Shown here piece by piece: positions 33,458 to 42,178 of a stretch of DNA of 64,000 nucleotides. Position 1 is the first letter of the stretch. Every line of letters begins with the position of its first letter. The notes below the pieces were generated by a model that did no database searches, was not told where the DNA came from, and saw only the letters and a list, made by a program, of their open reading frames with translations. This DNA comes from Bacteroidota bacterium (GTDB lineage Bacteria > Bacteroidota > Ignavibacteria > Ignavibacteriales > Melioribacteraceae), in the NCBI GenBank assembly GCA_023397505.1, contig JAEWUC010000003.1, forward strand, positions 186,001 to 250,000. The letters run 5' to 3'. The translations under genes and the position numbers were made by a program.

Positions 33458-34333
33458 CTACTCAATATTTTGAATTTGTTCCCGGATTTTTTCTATCTCT
33501 TCCTTTATAGAAATTCCAGCGTGAGAAATTTCCGACGAAACCGATTTGCTGTTAATAGTGTTAGCTTCGCGGTTCATCTCCTGTAAAATAAAATTTAATT
33601 TCCTTCCAATATCATCTGCATTGTTCAAAGTGTCGGCAAACATTTTAATATGACTTCTTAACCTTACACATTCTTCGGTAACATCGTACCGTTCAGATAA
33701 AAGAGCAAGCTCCATCATCAAGCGTTGTTCATTATCTTTCAAATCCACAACAAGTTGTGCGGCTCTTTCTTTCAATTTTTCGAAATAGATTTTTAAATCT
33801 TCTTCTTTTTGATTTTCAATTTTCACAAGAGCGGTTTCGATTAAACCAAGGCGTTTTCGAATATCTTTTTCCAATTCTTTGCCTTCGGTTTCGCGCATAT
33901 TGTTCATGGCGTTAACGGCGGAATCAATCGCTTTTTCAACAAGCGGCATTTCTTCACCTGCTTGTTTGTCGTCTTCTTTAAAGAACATATTCTGAAATTG
34001 TAAGACGTCCGTTAGTTTCAATTTATCTTTTAGTCCCGCGGATTTACGAATATCTTTTAGAACCTTAACAGCATATTTAACCGCATCGGGATCGACTTCG
34101 CTAAACTTCTCTTCGAGATCGCCGCGGCGGACAGTAACAGAAAGATAAACCTTGCCTCTTTTAATACTGTTTTTAACTTTCTCGCGAATTTCCAATTCCT
34201 TAGCCGAAAGAAATCTCGGCAGTCTGAGTGATAAATCCAGGTACCGGTTATTCAAACTTTTTATTTCCACTTCAACCGAAAGGTCGCCTTCCTGTACCAA
34301 ACCCTTGCCGTATCCTGTCATACTTGAAATCAT
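33458..34333 (-). CDS. YicC/YloC family endoribonuclease-like protein
   Basis: A 291-residue protein of the YicC family. MISSMTGYGKG at the start, EIKSLNNRYLDLSLRLPRFL, and the C-terminal REANTINSKSVSSEISHAGI are the family signatures. Members in E. coli and Bacillus are linked to RNA turnover and stationary-phase behaviour. It is the first gene of the yicC-gmk-rpoZ transcript. The 115 nt upstream show no strong promoter that I can define. Confidence 0.93.
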   Translation of the reverse strand: MISSMTGYGKGLVQEGDLSVEVEIKSLNNRYLDLSLRLPRFLSAKELEIREKVKNSIKRGKVYLSVTVRRGDLEEKFSEVDPDAVKYAVKVLKDIRKSAGLKDKLKLTDVLQFQNMFFKEDDKQAGEEMPLVEKAIDSAVNAMNNMRETEGKELEKDIRKRLGLIETALVKIENQKEEDLKIYFEKLKERAAQLVVDLKDNEQRLMMELALLSERYDVTEECVRLRSHIKMFADTLNNADDIGRKLNFILQEMNREANTINSKSVSSEISHAGISIKEEIEKIREQIQNIE

Positions 34334-34448
34334 TAGTTCTCCGAAAAAGTGGTTACAAATTTACTTAAAAATGGGTTTGAAACAAAGATATGATTTTATG
34401 AAAAAGTCTTATTTACGAGCAAAATTTCAATAAAACCTAACATTCGTT

Positions 34449-36614
34449 TTAAAACGCCTCGCCGATTCCTATATGGAACTGGAGATGTTCTTTCCAAACA
34501 TTTTTCCAAAAGTTTTTTTCAACCGTAAAACTTTTTGTTTTAGGGTCATAAATCTTGAAACCGAAATCGATGCGAATAGGGGCGAAATCGGAATAATATC
34601 TTAAACCAAATCCTGCGGCAAGCGCAACTTCATCAAAACGAAATTCCTTTGCGGCATTCCATGTATTTCCGTAATCGATAAAAAACGCAGAACCCAGATT
34701 ACCGATTAATCTATTTCTAGTTTCTATCGAACCTTCCATTAAAAAGAAACCGCCCGTTTTGGCGCTTTGTGCGAGAATAGCAACTAAATCAGACGGTGTT
34801 ATATCTGTCAATGTCAACAATTCATTCATGGGCACAAGTTCTCTCATTCCCCATCCCCGCACAGAATTACTGCCGCCGGCATATAATCTTTGATTCAATG
34901 AAATGTCGCCTTTATCACCTCTGTAAGTAAGTATATTCCCGACTTTAAATTTTACACCGAAAGCTTCCGTACTAGAGCTATACAAAGGTAAATATGAAGT
35001 AAAGTTGATAATTGATTTGAGGAAAAGCGGTCTTGCGAAATCTGTGTTTAATATTTTGCTGAATAAATATGGAATTGAATTCGCGTCTTCAAGTTGAAGT
35101 GAAAGACTGTAGCCTTGCGATGGGAAAAATAAATTGTTTGTTTTGTTTGTACCAACAGAAAAACCGAGAAGTGTATTTGTACCAGCAGAACTATATTTAC
35201 CGCCTAATTCTTCCTTAACAAAATATTCTGCGGTTGAATCAGCTTCTTTGGGACTAAATCCATTATTTACAAAAAATTGAGCGAAATTATCTATAAGAAA
35301 TTTTTCCTGGAAATCGAATTTTGCATTTTCAATATTTAAATATGTGCTGAGTGAATTAAAGTATGTGAATTGAGGGAGTTCAAAGTTAAGACTAAGTTTT
35401 GCGCCAATTAATGTTGAATTGTATTCGTCTTTTAATTTTTGTCCTGTTAAATAAGTTTCTAAACGGGTATTGATTGTTTTACCGAATAAGAACGGCTGCT
35501 CAATAGTTGCACGTATATCGCCATAACCAAAAATATTCTCACTTTTAAATGTGGGATTTTTAAGAAATTCCGAAACGTTTTGTATAGCCGCCGATGTGCC
35601 GATTGTAAATTTGCGAGCATCGCCAAAAAAATTCTTTTTCGTAAAACTAAGACCCAAACCAAGACTGAAAGATTCTTCGTCGTTTGCAATTATCTCAGGG
35701 GATAATTCATGAAGTGCGCCAACTTCTGCAGTTATGCTTAATGGAACTTGATTGCCTGCAGTATCCGATATTACACTATTTACAATTGATGATGTGAACA
35801 ATTCAGTCCGGTACAAACGCACCTGCGCCCGTTGAATATTATAGTTGCTGTACCAATTACCGGGACTAATTCCAACTATATCTTTCAACAAATCGTCATC
35901 AACATGATTATCTTTTTCACCGGTTTGATTAACTCTTATCTCACTTATTTTATATCTTTTCCCGGTATCGAATTTTATATTAACATCAACATGATTTTGC
36001 ATAGTATCTATTATAATATCGGGATTATTATAGCTTGCAAGCATATAACCGTTATCGCGAAGAAAATTAATAGCGTAATTCATTTTATCGGAAACAATCG
36101 CATCCCGGTATATTACGGTTGAATCTGTTTTTTCATAATCAACTATGGTATTCATATATACATGATGAATTGTATTCAAGCCGTCTATTTGAAAATGCCT
36201 GAAATATGCAGGTTCTTCCTCTATAACATTATATGTAATTTCCGCTTCAGCCGAGGATGTATCAATTAAATATGATGCCTTAATTCTTGTTTTGAAATAG
36301 CCGTTGGATTGGTATAAAGATTTTATTGCGGCAATATCCGAAGTTATTAACAGTGAATCGAAATAAACTGCTTCACTTCCGAAACTCGTAAACTTGTTTA
36401 TAAATTGCGAAAACCAATTTGGAGATTCTTTTGATAAAATTACTGAAAGTATTTCGGGTGTAGAAATTGAACTATTACCAACCACATTGATTCTTTTTAA
36501 TTCAATTCTATCAATAGGCTGCGCGAATAAAGCAGCCGTAAAAAAAATAAAAATTATATAGTATGTTTTTCGCTGCAACAAATACCGGTTTATTTCAAAA
36601 AGTGATTTTAACAT
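34449..36614 (-). CDS. Omp85 (BamA/TamA) family outer-membrane protein
   Basis: About 721 residues from the ATG at 36614, chosen because GGA stands just upstream and a signal sequence follows (YYIIFIFFTAALFAQP). POTRA-like domains fill about 30-330 (IELKRINVVGNSSISTPEIL; HFQIDGLNTIHH; ISEIRVNQTG). A 16-strand barrel fills about 340-721, with the lid-lock motif region GGSNSVRGWGMRELVP and a C-terminal Phe (HIGIGEAF). It is an insertase or translocator of outer-membrane proteins; which member cannot be fixed. It overlaps the upstream YkuD-like gene by 20 nt. Confidence 0.88.
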   Translation of the reverse strand: MLKSLFEINRYLLQRKTYYIIFIFFTAALFAQPIDRIELKRINVVGNSSISTPEILSVILSKESPNWFSQFINKFTSFGSEAVYFDSLLITSDIAAIKSLYQSNGYFKTRIKASYLIDTSSAEAEITYNVIEEEPAYFRHFQIDGLNTIHHVYMNTIVDYEKTDSTVIYRDAIVSDKMNYAINFLRDNGYMLASYNNPDIIIDTMQNHVDVNIKFDTGKRYKISEIRVNQTGEKDNHVDDDLLKDIVGISPGNWYSNYNIQRAQVRLYRTELFTSSIVNSVISDTAGNQVPLSITAEVGALHELSPEIIANDEESFSLGLGLSFTKKNFFGDARKFTIGTSAAIQNVSEFLKNPTFKSENIFGYGDIRATIEQPFLFGKTINTRLETYLTGQKLKDEYNSTLIGAKLSLNFELPQFTYFNSLSTYLNIENAKFDFQEKFLIDNFAQFFVNNGFSPKEADSTAEYFVKEELGGKYSSAGTNTLLGFSVGTNKTNNLFFPSQGYSLSLQLEDANSIPYLFSKILNTDFARPLFLKSIINFTSYLPLYSSSTEAFGVKFKVGNILTYRGDKGDISLNQRLYAGGSNSVRGWGMRELVPMNELLTLTDITPSDLVAILAQSAKTGGFFLMEGSIETRNRLIGNLGSAFFIDYGNTWNAAKEFRFDEVALAAGFGLRYYSDFAPIRIDFGFKIYDPKTKSFTVEKNFWKNVWKEHLQFHIGIGEAF

Positions 36615-37221
36615 GTGTTCCAATTTTAACAACAGAATATAATTCATCAATGCTTTGGTTGCTAACGGCTATTGAGCCGTCCGTCCAATTAAAAGTAAAC
36701 GGCAGATTCTTGAAAATCAAATCATATTCACCAATTCCTTGTATCGCAATATTCGCGCCTAATCTTGTATCATCGGGCGGACATTCACCTTGATTAAAAG
36801 CCTGCAAAATAATATCGAATTCATTTTGATCAATGTAACCGCGCTTTAACGCTTCACCCGCATCTTTATCATTCGGGTAATTTAACTTTAACAATTTATG
36901 ATATTTTGAAACCGTATCGATAGCGCAAATAATATATTCGCCTATCGGGGTAACCAAATCGCTTTTGGATATTTTAACTGCGCTGTTATTCTTCCCGAAA
37001 ACCGCTTTGTAAGTCTTGATTAAAGTTTTATTTGAATATAACTCAATTCTATAGTTTTTTCTATTAACTACAATTTTCACATTTTCAATTTTGTCCAAAC
37101 CTTTCTGCTGCATAGCTTCTGCAAGTGTTACTTCGCGTAAATTTAGAATAATACCGTAACAAATTAAACCTGAGAAAAATACCGCAATGCTTCCACTTAT
37201 GTATAAAATATTTTTAAGCAT
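36595..37221 (-). CDS. YkuD-like protein lacking catalytic Cys and His
   Basis: A 208-residue protein with one N-terminal membrane anchor (about 5-26) and a YkuD (L,D-transpeptidase-like) fold: VVNRKNYRIELYSNKTLIKT, then TPIGEY near 113-118. The active-site region reads NIAIQGIGEYD, where the catalytic His normally follows IAI. WTDGSIAVSN follows, where the family has a Cys in GC(I/V)A(V/M). The codons are clear (CAA for Gln, TCA for Ser). The protein is probably catalytically inactive and may bind peptidoglycan or serve the adjacent Omp85 protein. Confidence 0.8.
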   Translation of the reverse strand: MLKNILYISGSIAVFFSGLICYGIILNLREVTLAEAMQQKGLDKIENVKIVVNRKNYRIELYSNKTLIKTYKAVFGKNNSAVKISKSDLVTPIGEYIICAIDTVSKYHKLLKLNYPNDKDAGEALKRGYIDQNEFDIILQAFNQGECPPDDTRLGANIAIQGIGEYDLIFKNLPFTFNWTDGSIAVSNQSIDELYSVVKIGTHVKITF

Positions 37222-37248
37222 GGAAAGGTTTTTTAATTAAATGAAATA

Positions 37249-37294
37249 TAAAAAAAGACGAGTCAAGCCCAAAATAGGTTTAGCTTAACTCGTC
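37249..37294 (-). terminator. Terminator after malic enzyme gene
   Basis: Minus-strand stem GACGAGT / ACTCGTC with an inner AAGC/GCTT extension, followed by TTTTTTT. It lies 29 nt beyond the malic enzyme stop. Confidence 0.85.
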
Positions 37295-37322
37295 CCTTTA
37301 GACGGTAATATATGTGAGAATG

Positions 37323-39572
37323 TTACTTATTCACGGCTTCAACAACCGCAATTGCTGTCATATTAATAATATCCCGCACGGTATCTCCGCGTTGAATAAC
37401 ATGAACAGGCTTGTTCATGCCCATTAATATTGGTCCGATTACAGTTGCATCTGTTAATCTTTGGAATAATTTATAAGAAATATTTCCCGCTTCAAGATTC
37501 GGAAATATTAAAGTATTAGCGCTTCCTTTAAGCAGGGAGAATGGGAATTCCTTTTCAAGTCTTTCAGGAACAACGGCTGTATCCGCCTGCATCTCGCCTT
37601 CAATAATTAAATCGGGTCTCTTCTTTTTTACAATCTCTACCGCTTTAGCAACTTTAATAGTCTGAGGATATTGTGCGCTTCCAAAATTACTGAATGAAAG
37701 CATAGCAATCTTAGGAACGATATCGAATTTCTTAACAGTATCCGCCGTAACAATTGCAATTTCGGCAAGTTGTTCGGCATTAGGATCAACATTAACTGTT
37801 GTATCGGCAAAGAAAAATATTTTGCGTTTAATAATTACGATGTACATCCCGCTTACAAGATTAAATCCTTCCTTAACTCCAATGCATTGCAATGCCGGTC
37901 TTATTGTTTGCGGATAATGATAAGTTAATCCACCAATGAGAGCATCAGCATCGCCCATTTGAACCATCATTGAACCGAAGTAATTTGGCTGCTTCATCAA
38001 TGATTTGGCCTCGGTTGGAGTAATTCCCTTTCTTTGTCGCAGTTTATAAAACTCTTCGGCATAATGAGAGGAATTTTTAGATGTTTCAGGATCGATGATT
38101 ACGAATTTTTTTAAATCATAACCCAAATCTTCAATCCTTGTTTTGATAACATTTTCATTTCCGAGTAAGATGGGAGAAGCTATATTTTCATCGACAGCAG
38201 AATTAGCCGCACGAATAATTTTTTCTTCTTCACCTTCAGGGAAAACAACTTTCTGCGGATTTTTTTGAGCTTTGTGAACCATCACCCTGGCAATCTCGGT
38301 TGAGAAACCAAGGCGTTCCTGTAATTCTTCTTTATAGGTTTTCCAATCTTCTATCGGAACTCGAGCAACGCCGGTATCCATCGCAGCTTTTGCAACTGCA
38401 GGTGCAACATACCAAAGAACACGCGGATCGAACGGTTTAGGAATTATGTATTCTGGTCCGAATGAAAATTCTTTTCCACCATAAGCATTTATTACAACTT
38501 CGGGTACTTTTTCGCGGGCAAGCTCCGCAAGCGCACGCGTAGCAGCCATCTTCATTTCTTCATTAATTTTTCTTGCACGTACATCTAAAGCCCCACGGAA
38601 AATAAACGGAAATCCCAAAACGTTATTTACTTGATTCGGGTAATCGCTTCTACCGGTTGCCATTATAATATCTTTACGCGCTTCTACTCCATCTTCGTAA
38701 GTTATTTCAGGATCGGGATTGGCCATAGCAAATACGATTGGATTCTTTGCCATTCCTTTAACCATATCCTTCGAAACCACATTCCCCTTTGAGAGACCGA
38801 CAAAAACATCAGCGCCTTTCATTGCATCGGTTAAATCTTTGTAAACAATATCACCGGCAAATATTGCTTTGTATTTGTTAAGGTCTGTTCTCTTATTGTG
38901 AATATGTCCTTTCGTATCAAACATTGCAATATTTTTCACATTAACACCTGCAGCCACATACATTTTGCAGCATGCAATTGCAGAGGCGCCGGCTCCGCTA
39001 ACAACAAGACGAACATCTGATAATTTTTTACCGGCGACTTCAACAGCATTAATTAATGCCGCGCAGGAAATTATAGCCGTTCCGTGTTGGTCATCGTGGA
39101 AGACGGGAATATTCATCGTTCGAATTAACTCTTCTTCAATCTCAAAACATTCAGGCGCCTTTATATCTTCAAGATTAATTCCGCCGAATGTAGGTTCGAG
39201 AAGTTGAGTTGCCCTAATAACTTCTTTGGGGTCATGAGTTTTAAGTTCAAGATCGAATACATCAATATCTGCAAATCTTTTGAACAAAACCCCTTTGCCT
39301 TCCATTACCGGTTTGCCGGCGTGTGGACCTATATCTCCCAAACCAAGCACAGCGGTTCCGTTTGAAACGACAGCAACCAAGTTGCCTTTAGCAGTATATT
39401 TATAAACATCGTCGTCGTTCTTTTCAATTTCTCTACACGGTTCGGCTACACCCGGCGTGTAGGCCAAGGACAATTCGCTTGCAGTATAGCAAGGTTTCGT
39501 AGGTATAACTTCTATTTTACCTTTTCTTCCCTCGCTGTGGTATTTAAGTGCTTCCTCACGGTTAAATGCCAT
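37323..39572 (-). CDS. maeB: NADP-dependent malic enzyme, MaeB type
   Basis: A 749-residue malic enzyme fused to a phosphotransacetylase-like domain. Residues about 1-430 are the malic enzyme: YTPGVAEPCREI, GDIGPHAGKPVMEGKGVLFK, FHDDQHGTAIISCAALINA, VVSGAGASAIACCKMYV. Residues about 440-749 resemble Pta (FPEGEEEKIIRAA, LRQRKGITPTEA, GSANTLIFPNLEAGNI), which regulates activity in MaeB rather than catalysing phosphotransfer. It makes pyruvate and NADPH from malate. It is monocistronic between two non-coding gaps and could use malate brought in by dicarboxylate transport. Confidence 0.95.
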   Translation of the reverse strand: MAFNREEALKYHSEGRKGKIEVIPTKPCYTASELSLAYTPGVAEPCREIEKNDDDVYKYTAKGNLVAVVSNGTAVLGLGDIGPHAGKPVMEGKGVLFKRFADIDVFDLELKTHDPKEVIRATQLLEPTFGGINLEDIKAPECFEIEEELIRTMNIPVFHDDQHGTAIISCAALINAVEVAGKKLSDVRLVVSGAGASAIACCKMYVAAGVNVKNIAMFDTKGHIHNKRTDLNKYKAIFAGDIVYKDLTDAMKGADVFVGLSKGNVVSKDMVKGMAKNPIVFAMANPDPEITYEDGVEARKDIIMATGRSDYPNQVNNVLGFPFIFRGALDVRARKINEEMKMAATRALAELAREKVPEVVINAYGGKEFSFGPEYIIPKPFDPRVLWYVAPAVAKAAMDTGVARVPIEDWKTYKEELQERLGFSTEIARVMVHKAQKNPQKVVFPEGEEEKIIRAANSAVDENIASPILLGNENVIKTRIEDLGYDLKKFVIIDPETSKNSSHYAEEFYKLRQRKGITPTEAKSLMKQPNYFGSMMVQMGDADALIGGLTYHYPQTIRPALQCIGVKEGFNLVSGMYIVIIKRKIFFFADTTVNVDPNAEQLAEIAIVTADTVKKFDIVPKIAMLSFSNFGSAQYPQTIKVAKAVEIVKKKRPDLIIEGEMQADTAVVPERLEKEFPFSLLKGSANTLIFPNLEAGNISYKLFQRLTDATVIGPILMGMNKPVHVIQRGDTVRDIINMTAIAVVEAVNK

Positions 39573-39865
39573 TGTATTATTCCTTTCTTATTATAAAATT
39601 TTAAAGAACTACAACAATCTTATCACATCAAAAAATAGAGATTACATTTCAAACAAAAAAACCTGAATAGGAGTATAGCAAAAGCTAAGAATTGACTATT
39701 AAACGTTGACTTAGCTGAATTTCCTAATAATCTTATTCGTGATACGATTTACTCCTTATTATTTAAAGACAAATAACATTTTTATCTACAATTACATAAA
39801 TGATAAAAAAAACCCCGAAAAATTCCGGGGTCTCAATACTAAATACTCACATCTAAGGTCAATTC
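39573..39865. other. 293-nt gap between maeB and frr
   Basis: No gene found. It holds the frr terminator (39804-39833). It also holds an AT-rich imperfect inverted structure at 39666-39760: outer arms AATAGGAGTA and TACTCCTTATT, inner arms AGCTAAG and CTTAGCT. The latter may be a decayed element or a structured RNA. Confidence 0.5.
39804..39833 (-). terminator. Terminator after frr
   Basis: Stem ACCCCG / CGGGGT with an 8-nt loop. On the minus strand it is followed by a run of eight T, a strong intrinsic terminator. It lies 33 nt after the frr stop and ends the rplM-to-frr gene string. Confidence 0.9.
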
Positions 39866-40426
39866 TCACACTTCCATAATTTCTTTTTCTTTGTGTTTAA
39901 TTATGTCATCAATTTTAATGATATGCTCATCGGTAAGTTTTTGTGTTTCTTTTTCGGCTTCTTTCAATTGGTCTTCAGTCAACTCTTTGTTTTTTTCCAT
40001 TTTCTTTAGATGGTCATTAGCATCGCGGCGTACATTTCTTAAAGCAACTTTAGATTCCTCACCGAATTTTTTAACGAGCTTAACCATTTCTTTTCTTCTC
40101 TCTTCGGTTAAAGGCGGAATGGGAATTTTAAGATTTGTTCCGTCACTTATTGGGTTTAAACCGAGATCGGAAGCAAGGATAGCTTTATCGATTGGCACAA
40201 CCATACTTTTATCCCATGGAGTAACGGCAATAGTATGTGCATCGAGAACCGTTACGTTGCCGACTTGAGTTAATGGTGTAAGTGTACCGTAATAATCTAC
40301 TTTTATACCGTCGAGTAAAGCGGTCGTAGCTTTACCGGTTCTAATTTTTGTTATTTCATTTCTAAAAGCTTCAACAGTTTTATCCATTCTCTGTCTTGCA
40401 TCTTTGATTACTTGATTATTAATCAT
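39866..40426 (-). CDS. frr: Ribosome recycling factor
   Basis: A 186-residue RRF that splits post-termination ribosomes with EF-G. Signatures: RMDKTVEAFRNEITKIRTGKA at the N-terminus, DYYGTLTPLTQVGNVTV, IPIPPLTEERRKEMVKLVKK and the C-terminal coiled coil DEHIIKIDDIIKHKEKEIMEV. Normal length. It follows pyrH by 13 nt in the conserved rpsB-tsf-pyrH-frr order. Confidence 0.97.
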   Translation of the reverse strand: MINNQVIKDARQRMDKTVEAFRNEITKIRTGKATTALLDGIKVDYYGTLTPLTQVGNVTVLDAHTIAVTPWDKSMVVPIDKAILASDLGLNPISDGTNLKIPIPPLTEERRKEMVKLVKKFGEESKVALRNVRRDANDHLKKMEKNKELTEDQLKEAEKETQKLTDEHIIKIDDIIKHKEKEIMEV

Positions 40427-40439
40427 AGCTGCCTCAATA

Positions 40440-41186
40440 TTAATTTATGTTTTCTTCTTTTAATTCGTGGTTACCAACTGAAGTTCCGATGTTTTCACCG
40501 CTGACAAGTTTAATCAAATTACCGGGCTTGTTCATATTGAAAACAATAATCGGCAGATTGTTTTCGCGGCATAAGCTAATCGCCGTTAAATCCATAACAC
40601 GTAAATTTTTCTGAAGTACATCAAGGTATGAAATTTCTTCGAAACGGAAAGCCCCGGGATTTTTTTCCGGATCGGAATCGTAAATTCCGTCAACACGTGT
40701 ACCTTTTAAAATTGCGTCTGCTTCAATTTCAACAGCACGTAAAGATGCAGCAGTGTCAGTACTAAAATACGGATGTCCCGTACCCGCACCAAATATAACT
40801 ACTCTGCCTTTTTCAAGATGTCTTATTGCTCTTCTCCGAATGTACGGTTCTGCAACTTCTTCCATTTTTATTGCAGACATCAATCGCGTGAAAACACCAA
40901 CATTTTCACATGCATTTTGTAGAGCGAGTGAATTGATTATAGTTGCAAGCATTCCCATCTGATCGCCGGTTACTCTGTCGATTCCTTGTTCTGCCGCATT
41001 TAATCCGCGGTAAATATTTCCGCCGCCGATAACAATTCCAATTTGAACGCCGAGCTCTTGCACTTTTTTAATTTCCCCGGCAAAGTATTCCAATACTTTA
41101 GGGTCAATACCGAATTGGCTGTCGCCCATCAATGATTCACCGCTAAGTTTTAATAGTATGCGTTTGTATTTGAGCTTTTGAGCCAT
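40440..41186 (-). CDS. pyrH: PyrH, UMP kinase
   Basis: A 248-residue bacterial UMP kinase. I start it at the ATG at 41186 (MAQKLKYKRILLKLSGESLM), with AGGA six nt upstream. The longer frame from 41219 runs into the intergenic terminator. Signatures: KRILLKLSGESL, GIVIGGGNIYRG, GTGHPYFSTDTAASLRAVE and DGIYDSDPEKNP. It makes UDP. It is between tsf and frr as in most bacteria. Confidence 0.96.
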   Translation of the reverse strand: MAQKLKYKRILLKLSGESLMGDSQFGIDPKVLEYFAGEIKKVQELGVQIGIVIGGGNIYRGLNAAEQGIDRVTGDQMGMLATIINSLALQNACENVGVFTRLMSAIKMEEVAEPYIRRRAIRHLEKGRVVIFGAGTGHPYFSTDTAASLRAVEIEADAILKGTRVDGIYDSDPEKNPGAFRFEEISYLDVLQKNLRVMDLTAISLCRENNLPIIVFNMNKPGNLIKLVSGENIGTSVGNHELKEENIN

Positions 41187-41221
41187 AGTTTTCCTGAAAG
41201 GTATATGATTGGATGGCAATA

Positions 41222-41260
41222 TAAAAAAAAAGGCCTTATTGCGAAATAAGACCTTTTATT
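41222..41260. terminator. Hairpin between tsf and pyrH
   Basis: Stem AGGCCTTATT / AATAAGACCT with a GCGA loop. On the minus strand it is followed by a run of T. It stands just after the tsf stop and probably terminates or attenuates transcription before pyrH. Confidence 0.82.
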
Positions 41261-41268
41261 AAAACGAA

Positions 41269-42138
41269 TTATTTATTTTCGTCGCTTAAATGAAAGCGTT
41301 TGAATTGAACAAGTTTTGCTTGAGCAGAATTCTTCTTATTAAATTCTTCAATAAGAGTACTGATTTTCTTTGTGTTGTCTTTTACAAATACTTGTTCGAA
41401 TAAACAGTTTTCCTCGTAAAATTTGTTCAACTTACCTACAGCGATTTTTTCGAGAATCTGTTCGGGTTTTCCTTCTTTACGAGCAATTTCTTTATAGATA
41501 TCAACTTCTTTTTCGATAACGGTTTTATCAACTTCCTCGCGGTAAATTGAAAGAGGTCTCATTGCAGCAATCTGCATTGCAATATCTTTCAATGTGGTTT
41601 GAAGTTCCGCTGCGTTTGCTGACGGGACATTATCGGCTTGGATTAATACGCCGAGTTTGGAACCGTGATGGATATAATCTACAACTATTCCGTTTGTAGA
41701 TTCCATAAAAGCAAAGCGTGATACTTGAATTTTTTCTCCGATCTTTCCTATTAAGGCGTTTAATTCATCAGCGACTTTTTTACCGTTGAGAGATAACTCA
41801 GCTAATGCATTTAAATCTGCAGGCTTGTTAGCAACAAGAACTTCCATAACAAAATTTGTGAAATTAACGAAGTCATCACTTTTGGCAACAAAATCCGTTT
41901 CGCAGTTCACTTCAACAATAGCTGCTGTTTTAGAATCATTATATACTTTTGTAAGAACAATACCTTCGTTGGCGGCTCTTTCAGCTCTTTTAGCCGCAAC
42001 AGAAGCACCTTTCTTTCTAAGCAATTCGATGGCTTTTTCAAAATCACCGTTTGATTCCTCAAGCGCTTTTTTACAGTCGATCATTCCCGCGCCGGTTTTA
42101 TCTCTTAATTCTTTAACTTGACTTGCACTAATTGCCAT
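41269..42138 (-). CDS. tsf: Elongation factor Ts
   Basis: A 289-residue EF-Ts, nucleotide exchange factor of EF-Tu. MAISASQVKELRDKTGAGMI, DCKKALEESNGDFEKAIELL and KKGASVAAKRAERAANEG mark the N-terminal UBA domain. EVNCETDFVAKSDDFVNF marks the core. It follows rpsB by 40 nt. A hairpin terminator lies within its 3' flank before pyrH. Confidence 0.97.
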   Translation of the reverse strand: MAISASQVKELRDKTGAGMIDCKKALEESNGDFEKAIELLRKKGASVAAKRAERAANEGIVLTKVYNDSKTAAIVEVNCETDFVAKSDDFVNFTNFVMEVLVANKPADLNALAELSLNGKKVADELNALIGKIGEKIQVSRFAFMESTNGIVVDYIHHGSKLGVLIQADNVPSANAAELQTTLKDIAMQIAAMRPLSIYREEVDKTVIEKEVDIYKEIARKEGKPEQILEKIAVGKLNKFYEENCLFEQVFVKDNTKKISTLIEEFNKKNSAQAKLVQFKRFHLSDENK

Positions 42139-42178
42139 AATTCAAATTCCTTGTTTAACTTTAAAAATTTATGATCTG

